Of a stretch of DNA of 36,916 bases, positions 31,389 to 36,916 are shown one piece after another. The notes under the pieces were generated by a model, which was not told the DNA's origin, ran no database searches, and saw only the letters and a list, made by a program, of their open reading frames with translations. Each line of letters begins with the position of its first letter. The first letter of the stretch is position 1. The position numbers and the translations under genes are program-made. The stretch is taken from the IMG/VR virus record IMGVR_UViG_3300023174_000372, positions 1-36,916 of that record. One strand, given 5' to 3'. Origin of the DNA: a virus.

Positions 31389-31682
31389 CTATTCTAGATC
31401 TTCCAGTCTAACGTCTGAGTTTTCTAGTATTTCATGATATTCTCCAGCAATCTGTTCTATGATTGCTGACAAAATTTCTGATTCTTTTTCGCTTAAAATA
31501 TGATAACCTTCCGGAAGAGCCACTTTTGTACCAGGACTGATATTGGTATTGTATTTTACATACTGTCTAAGAAGATTGCTGAAGTCGTGCATTGCAATGT
31601 ATGCATTGGTTGCGTTAACGCTTCTTTTATGAGCAAGTCTGTCCGAATGTTCTTCTAAATCAAATTCAAGTATTGCTTTCAT
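31389..31682 (-). CDS. Conserved phage hypothetical protein (97 aa)
   Basis: This 97-aa protein begins MKAILEFDLEEHSDRLAHKR. A start of the type MKAxLEFDLxE followed by a helix with an LRxxxKY element (here LLRQYVKY) is common in a small, widespread phage protein family without known function. The C-terminal half is helical and acidic. It sits 2 bp upstream of the 85-aa gene and 21 bp downstream of the 72-aa gene. An AAGAGA ribosome site precedes the ATG. Confidence 0.6.
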   Translation of the reverse strand: MKAILEFDLEEHSDRLAHKRSVNATNAYIAMHDFSNLLRQYVKYNTNISPGTKVALPEGYHILSEKESEILSAIIEQIAGEYHEILENSDVRLEDLE

Positions 31683-31703
31683 TATTGTCTCTTATATTAT
31701 TAA

Positions 31704-31922
31704 TTAAGTTTGTTTCCAGTACTGGAAGTCCTTTGTCTTTATTTCTATATTATCAGTTCCGTCATATCTTTTGCCTGGGATAACTACAACATTTCTTGTG
31801 TGTTTATTGATCCATTTAATAAGTAATTTTGATCTTTTATGATCAGAAAATCTAACCTTAATTACAAGAATATCAAGATCTTTTGATGTAAGGTGTCTAT
31901 AAACATGTCCTGATTTAAACAT
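31704..31922 (-). CDS. Hypothetical basic protein (72 aa)
   Basis: This 72-aa protein starts MFKSGHVYRHLTSKDLDILV and has a small, all-beta look (HVYRHL, ILVIKVRF, LLIKWIN, VVVIPG) with high Lys and Arg content. No function is recognised. An upstream in-frame ATG at 31934 would overlap the aminotransferase gene by 11 bp; the ATG at 31922, just after that stop, with GGGA 6 nt before it, is preferred. Confidence 0.55.
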   Translation of the reverse strand: MFKSGHVYRHLTSKDLDILVIKVRFSDHKRSKLLIKWINKHTRNVVVIPGKRYDGTDNIEIKTKDFQYWKQT

Positions 31923-31923
31923 A

Positions 31924-32907
31924 TTATTTCCCATCCTCTTTGATTATATACCTGATCGCTTTTTTTGTCAAGTCATTAGTTTGAGCTAAATTGAATCGTA
32001 AAAATTTATCATTACCCATACTGTCCATTTCTACGGTTTTAATATTTAATTTATCCAATAACCTAGAAGTGTAGGGAGATGCCCATACTGCGTAAAACAT
32101 GCCGTTTTCTGGTACGGATTGACCATCAAACAAATAGCATATTCGGTCAAACATTTCCCTGTTGTTATTTACACGGTAGCGTGATGCTCTCATAAAAGAT
32201 ACAATATCAGTATTTTTTATTAAATCTAGAACAAAGCTTTGAGAAAAATATGAAACAGAGCATGTGTCGTACATATTTTCTTCTTTAAATAAGGAATAAT
32301 CCTCGTCATTGTTTGTGGCTATCCATCCAATTCTTGCGCCTGTTATTCCGAAGCATTTACTAAAAGATCCACAATTAACCCGATGGTCCGGTTTTACAGG
32401 AATGGTGTTTATAAAAACCGAGTTATGGTAAACACTATCCCATATGATATTATTGTGATTATCTGTGTATAACAATAGATCACCCAAAGGGTTTGACGGA
32501 CTATCTACTATTGCTAAGGATTTTTTTTCACCAAGCTGTATTTCGTGATCTCTGTATAAACCCATCTTTTGCTGATAATTATTTTTTTTAATAATACTGG
32601 GGTAAAATGGAAAGTAATACTTGTGAGTGTAGCATATACTATAACCGTGCCTGCGCTGTAACGATCTTAGCACAATATTAACAGCACTGGTTGTGCCGTT
32701 GGTTATTATTAAGTGCTTGTAATCTATGCCTGTTTCTTCTTTCAAAAATTGCTTGGTAAATTTAACCAAGTCCGGATCTCCCTCGTAGGACTGATACCTT
32801 ACAGCATCAATGTCTACAAAAGAATAATGCTTTTTTTTATAATAGTGTTTAAGAGCCTCTCTTACGCAGTAAGGCTCCCCCCAACAAAATTTAAACTCTT
32901 CTGTCAC
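31924..32907 (-). CDS. PLP-dependent aminotransferase, class I/II (fold type I)
   Basis: This 327-aa enzyme shows the full set of class I/II aminotransferase marks in order: TNGTTSAVNIVL at 69-80 (cofactor phosphate region), SNPLG at 138-142, the Asp157-x-x-Tyr160 pair in WDSVYHN, the cofactor Lys184 in SFSKCFGITGARIGW, and Arg304 in FLRFNL for substrate carboxylate binding. It should transfer amino groups between an amino acid and a 2-oxo acid; the substrate cannot be told from sequence. Length is slightly below the usual 350-400. The start is GTG, overlapping the upstream stop as GTGA, with GGAG upstream. It sits in the replication operon, where a role in base modification or metabolic reprogramming is conceivable but not shown. 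Confidence 0.85.
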   Translation of the reverse strand: MTEEFKFCWGEPYCVREALKHYYKKKHYSFVDIDAVRYQSYEGDPDLVKFTKQFLKEETGIDYKHLIITNGTTSAVNIVLRSLQRRHGYSICYTHKYYFPFYPSIIKKNNYQQKMGLYRDHEIQLGEKKSLAIVDSPSNPLGDLLLYTDNHNNIIWDSVYHNSVFINTIPVKPDHRVNCGSFSKCFGITGARIGWIATNNDEDYSLFKEENMYDTCSVSYFSQSFVLDLIKNTDIVSFMRASRYRVNNNREMFDRICYLFDGQSVPENGMFYAVWASPYTSRLLDKLNIKTVEMDSMGNDKFLRFNLAQTNDLTKKAIRYIIKEDGK

Positions 32908-33365
32908 TGTTTTTTCTCCAAACTTTTGTCTAAATCTTGAATCATTTTTTTTAAATATTCTAAAGAAAAGTCTTGTTTAATTTTATTAACTTTTTCATTA
33001 ATTTGTGTAATTTCTTCTACAGAAATATTGTAACTATTTGAAATTTCTTGTACTTTTTCATCAAAATACTTTTTGTAATCTTTCTCAAATTGCTCCGCAT
33101 GCACGGCCTCTTTTACAAAAAAATCTTTAACAAAGGTGTCATGCTTTGGGCTAAAATAGCACGTACGACAAACGTGTGTTTTACTGCCAGGTTCTATACT
33201 CATGTTTATCCAGGCGTGAGGTCCTTTGCATTTGTTTTTTTCTAAGTCTTTAATTTTTGTATTTATTTGTATTCTTGATTTAATGTTTATATAAAGAACC
33301 TTAGCAAAATATACAAATAAAATTAAATTTATTAAAATTATAATGACCAGAATAGTTTCAGCCAT
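32904..33365 (-). CDS. Membrane-anchored zinc-binding protein
   Basis: This 153-aa protein has one N-terminal transmembrane segment (residues 3-25, ETILVIIILINLILFVYFAK). A putative zinc site follows, made by Cys46 and His50 (CKGPHAW) with His64, Cys66 and Cys69 (HVCRTC). The C-terminal 75 residues form a long, charged helix likely to be coiled coil. The start at 33365 is preferred over 33386 because it has GAGGA 5 nt upstream and gives an 8-nt overlap (ATGGCTGA) with the upstream ClpP-like gene. It also overlaps the aminotransferase gene by 4 nt. Function is unknown; coupling to both neighbours suggests linked expression. Confidence 0.62.
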   Translation of the reverse strand: MAETILVIIILINLILFVYFAKVLYINIKSRIQINTKIKDLEKNKCKGPHAWINMSIEPGSKTHVCRTCYFSPKHDTFVKDFFVKEAVHAEQFEKDYKKYFDEKVQEISNSYNISVEEITQINEKVNKIKQDFSLEYLKKMIQDLDKSLEKKQ

Positions 33366-34074
33366 TTTTATCCTCAATCTTGTCAATTAAATTAAGTTCT
33401 AAAGCAGTCTCCGCATCTATTATAGTATCAAAATTTAACATCTCTTGAAGTTCTTTTCTTCCGATTAGAATTTTTTTATGCTTGGCATTGCCCGAAGGAA
33501 TCTCTGACTGTTTTCCTATTAGTATTAAATATTTTTCTAGCGTTATTTTTTTATCGTTCATTTTGTCAAGATATATGTCTTCCATTATGTTATCAAATTT
33601 CTTGGTTTCACTGGCCCATTTGTACATTGTTTTGGTATGATCATGTATACCAAAACTCCCGTAATGTATCATAATTCTTGAATGTTTTGTCATAATTCTT
33701 TGATCAGCCGATTGCAAAATTATTGACCCCATGCTCATAGCATGTCCGTAAACCCTTACAGTTACATGGTTTTTACAATTAGCAATTGCATCATAAATAG
33801 ACATCCCGTGGTAGATCTCTCCTCCGATATTGTTCATGATAATATTAATTGGCTTATCACCTTTAATAGAAGTAGCGTCTTGATTGTCCAAAATATGCAG
33901 AGCCTTGACCACTGTTTCGGCCATGCGAAAATCTGTGCCGCTTTCTCCTTCTTCGTCAGAACTACTCATACTTCCCATATATATAGTTCGGGTAGGAAGA
34001 TAGATGTGGTTGTCCATAAACTGATCAACATCATCTTTTTTAAACTTGTGATAAACATCTAAATCATCACTCAT
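33358..34074 (-). CDS. ClpP-like serine protease (peptidase S14)
   Basis: This 238-aa protein aligns by eye with ClpP. TRTIYMGS at 28-35 corresponds to the ClpP N-terminal strand and NNIGGEIYHGMSIYDAI at 81-97 to the SPGG region. The catalytic Ser is Ser114 in GHAMSMGS, the His is His137 in SRIMIH, and Asp216 in DTIIDAETALELNLID sits where ClpP has its catalytic Asp, so the triad looks complete. In phages this fold serves as head maturation protease or as a regulatory protease. Here it lies in the replication block, away from any visible head gene, so a prohead role is less evident. It follows the primase gene by 2 bp and overlaps the next gene by 8 nt. Confidence 0.8.
   Translation of the reverse strand: MSDDLDVYHKFKKDDVDQFMDNHIYLPTRTIYMGSMSSSDEEGESGTDFRMAETVVKALHILDNQDATSIKGDKPINIIMNNIGGEIYHGMSIYDAIANCKNHVTVRVYGHAMSMGSIILQSADQRIMTKHSRIMIHYGSFGIHDHTKTMYKWASETKKFDNIMEDIYLDKMNDKKITLEKYLILIGKQSEIPSGNAKHKKILIGRKELQEMLNFDTIIDAETALELNLIDKIEDKNG
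33371..33375 (-). promoter_or_regulatory. Ribosome binding site that sets the start of the membrane zinc protein
   Basis: GAGGA on the reverse strand ends 5 nt before the ATG at 33365, inside the end of the ClpP-like gene. Confidence 0.5.
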
Positions 34075-34076
34075 AA

Positions 34077-34895
34077 TTATCTCGTTATTTTATCAGCATA
34101 ATTCCAGCCTGATTTAATGGCGGTCAACCATTCTCTTTCTTTAAAGTCAGACTGTTCTTGAAAAAACTTCTCTAAGTATAATATCGTAGAATCCAGATCA
34201 TATCCGTTCAAAGCAAATTCACACCCGATAGACATCCATCTTTGGTTTCTAGATCCTTCCATATTATGAACACCGTCAAACAAAGCCTTAAGAACCCATG
34301 GCTTTATTCCTTCAAAATTAGGTACTTGGCTTCTTCCTTGGTTTCTTATGATGGGTTTGGGTTGTTTGTCTATATGTTTGTTTAGCCATTCTGCCAATTT
34401 TTCAAATTTAACTCTTTCACCCATATGTACAAGTCTTTGTTCTTTTCCAGTATCTGATCTTACAACACCAGGAAAACGAATTGACCGGCTAGGGTTTTTT
34501 GTTAATTGATCGGCTTTTGTTAAAATATTCAAAATCCACTGGTAAGTGTGTCTATAAATGTGGGAACTGGGAATGTCGCAGTCAAGTACGAGAGCAAAAT
34601 GTAGAGATTTATTGCCTGAAAAGCAACAATAAGAATAAGGGAAACCGCTGTCTTTAATATATTTCCATTGATTTTCAAGGGCTTCATCATCACACTCCAC
34701 CATAAATGTTCTATAGGCTGTTACGTTTTCGTCATTTCTTTGACCCTTAATGGGATTTATTGCCACAAGAATTGTTTTTTCTTCGTCAAAATTTTCTTGA
34801 GAATTACTTGGATAAGCATATTTATTGGGAGAAAAACATATCTCCTCTTCCGGATTAAAAAACAAATTTAAAAAATTTTTAGTTGTTTGTTTCAT
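34077..34895 (-). CDS. AEP-family DNA primase (PriS/PrimPol-like)
   Basis: This 272-aa protein would make primers for phage DNA replication. It has the archaeo-eukaryotic primase marks: an acidic motif in FMVECDD (67-70), the SGNKSLHF motif at 93-100, and SIRFPG at 138-143 followed by a KEQRLVHMG strand. The C-terminal part (about 190-272) is helical, with RNQRWMSIGCEFALNGYD, like the PriCT/D5-type tails of such primases. It overlaps the upstream helicase gene by 17 bp. The start is uncertain: ATG at 34895 lacks a close ribosome site, while an in-frame TTG at 34907 lies just after AGGA. Helicase and primase as neighbouring genes fit a shared primosome role. Confidence 0.75.
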   Translation of the reverse strand: MKQTTKNFLNLFFNPEEEICFSPNKYAYPSNSQENFDEEKTILVAINPIKGQRNDENVTAYRTFMVECDDEALENQWKYIKDSGFPYSYCCFSGNKSLHFALVLDCDIPSSHIYRHTYQWILNILTKADQLTKNPSRSIRFPGVVRSDTGKEQRLVHMGERVKFEKLAEWLNKHIDKQPKPIIRNQGRSQVPNFEGIKPWVLKALFDGVHNMEGSRNQRWMSIGCEFALNGYDLDSTILYLEKFFQEQSDFKEREWLTAIKSGWNYADKITR

Positions 34896-36054
34896 TTTTA
34901 TTATCAAATATCCTAGACAAATTCATTTCGGCGCTTTGTTCTTTTGTTTGTCTTATTACTTTTGATGCCGTAACCTGAGCATCGATTTGAGGTGTCCACT
35001 CCGAAAATCTTTGCATTTTTTTATCAAAGTACAGCACATGTCCTCGTAATAGATCTCCATGTCCAAATCTCACCTTATGGGCATACAGATATGACCGGCT
35101 GTTTTCAAAATCTTTTTTAAGTTCAATAATATCTGTAGCATAAATAATAATTGACTTACCACCCTTCCATCGATACATAGGGTGTTGAGATTCAAAATCT
35201 GCATCGTCCAGTTCTTGTTTATTTTTTTCGTTTCTCAAGCTGTCACACTGAGCCATTAGGATAATAGGGAAAGGTGCTGAATCTTTAAATACGTTAAGCT
35301 CACCTGCAAGAGCGTTGTTAACAAACCATGGATCTTGCGCCCCTATTTCGCTCACATTGACGTTGGTATAGTAATCAATAATTACAGCATCAAAGCTCCC
35401 CTTAGCCTTTTCTAGGGTTGCCATTACACCTTTTACCGTTGTTACTTTATAAGCATCTGATTCATTCTTAGGAGATATTACAACAAGCTTTGCGTCTTGA
35501 GACAAAAACTCTGCATCATTTAACACCTTTTCAATTTCTTCCCCAGAGCATCTATTAGTTTTGTAATCACCAAAAGATACTTTTGTTCTTAAACAGCTAA
35601 TCCTAGCCCTGACATCCTCTTCTTTTTCTTCGTTTGAAAGTATCAGTACTTTTTTGTTTTTGTTAACCATTGCCTCGGCTATATGTGCAGTGAGTGTAGA
35701 TTTACCATTGTTTGTCATTGAGGGAATGACTATCAAACTTCCTGGGGCGGCGATGAAATGTTTTGATATTCTTTCGTTCAAAAAAATGATGGCATTTTTT
35801 CTATCCTCAATGTCTTTTAACATTTTTTGTTTATCAAAACCTCTGGCTGTTAAATCTTCTTGTTGCAAATTGTTGTGAATTTTAGAAATTTTATCAATTT
35901 CACTTTTTTGCATCTTAAGTTTAATATTGTGAATATGAGCCTGAATCTCTTTGTTTTCTTCAACTAAGAGTTGAGTTTTAACATTTTTATTATACGACTC
36001 TTGAGCCGTTTTATAAAATTCTTCAGGTGTTTTTTTATCCGCATTATCAGCCAT
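34879..36054 (-). CDS. DnaB-like replicative helicase (RecA-type ATPase)
   Basis: This 391-aa ATPase probably unwinds DNA at the phage fork. The N-terminal 95 residues are helical and charged and do not look like a full DnaB N-terminal domain. The ATPase core has the Walker A variant PSMTNNGKST at 111-120 (Lys118), then VLILSNEEKEEDV (H1a-like, catalytic Glu), Walker B FDAVIIDYY at 221-229 (Asp227), and PIILMAQCDS at 263-272 as the H3-like sensor. An Arg-rich tail element is not obvious. The first Gly of the P-loop is replaced by other residues, as in some DnaB/UvsX relatives. It lies directly upstream of the primase gene. A RecA/RadA-like recombinase is the main alternative. Confidence 0.75.
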   Translation of the reverse strand: MADNADKKTPEEFYKTAQESYNKNVKTQLLVEENKEIQAHIHNIKLKMQKSEIDKISKIHNNLQQEDLTARGFDKQKMLKDIEDRKNAIIFLNERISKHFIAAPGSLIVIPSMTNNGKSTLTAHIAEAMVNKNKKVLILSNEEKEEDVRARISCLRTKVSFGDYKTNRCSGEEIEKVLNDAEFLSQDAKLVVISPKNESDAYKVTTVKGVMATLEKAKGSFDAVIIDYYTNVNVSEIGAQDPWFVNNALAGELNVFKDSAPFPIILMAQCDSLRNEKNKQELDDADFESQHPMYRWKGGKSIIIYATDIIELKKDFENSRSYLYAHKVRFGHGDLLRGHVLYFDKKMQRFSEWTPQIDAQVTASKVIRQTKEQSAEMNLSRIFDNKNETNN

Positions 36055-36068
36055 AATTGCCTATTTAA

Positions 36069-36869
36069 TTATCTTTTTTTCTTTGATAAAGATTTTTGAT
36101 GTAAAATTAAACTTTCTTTTTGAATCATTAAATCTTCTGGGTTTAAATTTGATTCGTTTATATTTTCTCTGTAAAAATCCTCAATAGCAAAGTAATTAGG
36201 TTTTTTATAGACCACCCTAACTACTTTATTATCCGGTGTTAAAAAAGATGTTTTATTTAAAGGTTTTAAATCTTTAAACATTTTTTTAAACTGTACTGCT
36301 TTTATCTTTTTGTAATCAACAGATTCGGGAGAAGTTAACAGACTATCGTCATCAGGGGTTTTACTAGAACTTCCAATAAAATACATCTTTTTTGCTTTGT
36401 CTCCGATTATGTTTGAACTTTTGACTTCACAAAATTTTGCAATTTCTTGTAATCTTTGATTTAAATATTTAGAAAGATTATAGCGTTCTCTTAAAAATAT
36501 ATCACGATCCGTAGGTTCGCTGTGGAATCCGTATTTGTTTTTATGATCAATTATAAATTTTTCCATCAAGTTCGGATTTTCTTTTAGTCCACCCATAGAA
36601 ATAAAGGATATGGTATTAATCCTTCCTATATTTTTAAGATCATCACTCTCAAATCCTACCAGCTTAAAGATTCTGATGTTTCTGTAATAAATTTTTTCTG
36701 AAATATTACAAATCATCTCCTCAAATTCTTTAAGCCTTTCTGGAGCAGGGTTTTTAGATTTTCTAAAATACCTATGCCTAAGATAAACAAGCTCAAAATA
36801 ATCGCTTGAGTTTATTTTCTTTTTGCTATTCAATTCCGGGTTGTCTAATTTTCTTAAAAAGTCAGTCAT
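36069..36869 (-). CDS. Putative phage sigma-like factor
   Basis: This 266-aa protein contains a segment resembling sigma-70 region 2: FELVYLRHRYFRK at about 25-37, a helix with two aromatic residues (KIYYRNIRIFKLVGFESDDL) and NIGRINTISFISMGGL, where the DDLKNIGRI element recalls the sigma EDLxQxGxIGL signature. Downstream are charged helices. The C-terminal 80 residues (PLNKTSFLTPDNKVVRVVYK and onward) are of unknown fold, and no clear region 4 helix-turn-helix is seen. If real, it could direct RNA polymerase to phage promoters such as the bipartite motif in this window. An AGGA ribosome site precedes the ATG by about 6 nt. The assignment is tentative. Confidence 0.4.
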   Translation of the reverse strand: MTDFLRKLDNPELNSKKKINSSDYFELVYLRHRYFRKSKNPAPERLKEFEEMICNISEKIYYRNIRIFKLVGFESDDLKNIGRINTISFISMGGLKENPNLMEKFIIDHKNKYGFHSEPTDRDIFLRERYNLSKYLNQRLQEIAKFCEVKSSNIIGDKAKKMYFIGSSSKTPDDDSLLTSPESVDYKKIKAVQFKKMFKDLKPLNKTSFLTPDNKVVRVVYKKPNYFAIEDFYRENINESNLNPEDLMIQKESLILHQKSLSKKKR

Positions 36870-36880
36870 TGTAATTCCTT

Positions 36881-36916
36881 TTACGAATCTAACATTTTTA
36901 CATGATCTAAAATAGC
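36881..36916 (-). CDS. C-terminal end of a gene running in from the right edge
   Basis: The last 36 bases, read in reverse, encode 11 residues (AILDHVKMLDS) and a TAA stop 11 bp before the sigma-like gene. The spacing matches that between other genes of this operon, so this is probably the end of the next upstream reverse gene. Too little is visible for any function. Confidence 0.35.
   Translation of the reverse strand, partial: AILDHVKMLDS

Noticed and set aside
33742-34062. 106-aa forward frame opposite the ClpP-like gene
   Set aside because: It covers the protease active-site region on the other strand and has no own signals. Shadow of a real gene.
1-36916. tRNA genes, insertion sequences or integrase/attachment sites
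   Set aside because: I saw no cloverleaf with CCA-like end, no transposase or integrase motifs, and no terminal inverted repeats. A tRNA scan would be needed to exclude a divergent tRNA.

Overview
The window is part of a large, AT-rich genome of a contractile-tailed bacteriophage (myovirus morphology, Caudoviricetes). The evidence is a run of baseplate and tail genes: gp27-like hub, gp5-like spike, a gp25-type domain, a very large baseplate J/gp6-like wedge protein, several tail fibres and three tail-collar-domain proteins. Next to it lies a replication block with a DnaB-like helicase, an archaeo-eukaryotic-type primase and a ClpP-like protease. Most genes have clear Shine-Dalgarno sites, which argues against a Bacteroidota host. 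A lipoprotein signal and small membrane proteins fit a Gram-negative host but do not prove one. The host cannot be named from the sequence.

Layout. (1) 1-3588, forward: end of a helical protein (probable tape measure), baseplate hub, central spike. (2) 3610-6345, forward: small accessory genes, comprising two zinc-ribbon proteins, a membrane-anchored coiled coil, a CPBP (CAAX-protease-like) membrane protein, two small unknowns and a dNMP kinase. (3) 6360-7760, forward: a virion-like protein of 466 aa. (4) 8620-7755, reverse: a three-gene cassette encoding a small basic protein, a small membrane protein and a lipoprotein with a zinc-protease signature. (5) 8697-20093, forward: LysM-gp25 fusion, giant baseplate J, its partner wedge protein and a tail-tube-like barrel. 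(6) 20549-20090, reverse: a second small cassette of two genes. (7) 20687-31132, forward: a 1821-aa fibre with a seven-unit delta-60/DUF5122 propeller, three collar proteins, further fibre proteins and a putative fibre-assembly protein. (8) 36869-31129, reverse: sigma-like protein, helicase, primase, ClpP-like protease, membrane zinc protein, a PLP-dependent aminotransferase and three small genes.

How it fits together. Regions 1, 3, 5 and 7 build the tail tip and host-recognition apparatus. Three of the structural transcription units start behind the same bipartite motif (AATCTTTA, 8 nt, GATAWTAT), a candidate phage promoter class whose spacing is not that of a sigma-70 promoter. The two reverse cassettes share one architecture: they meet the upstream forward gene with abutting or interlocked stop codons, and they diverge from the next forward gene across a short region that holds this motif. 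Region 8 is the replication block; its first gene in this window looks like a divergent sigma factor. The least expected items are the aminotransferase, the CPBP-like membrane protein, and the reverse cassette with the lipoprotein metalloprotease.
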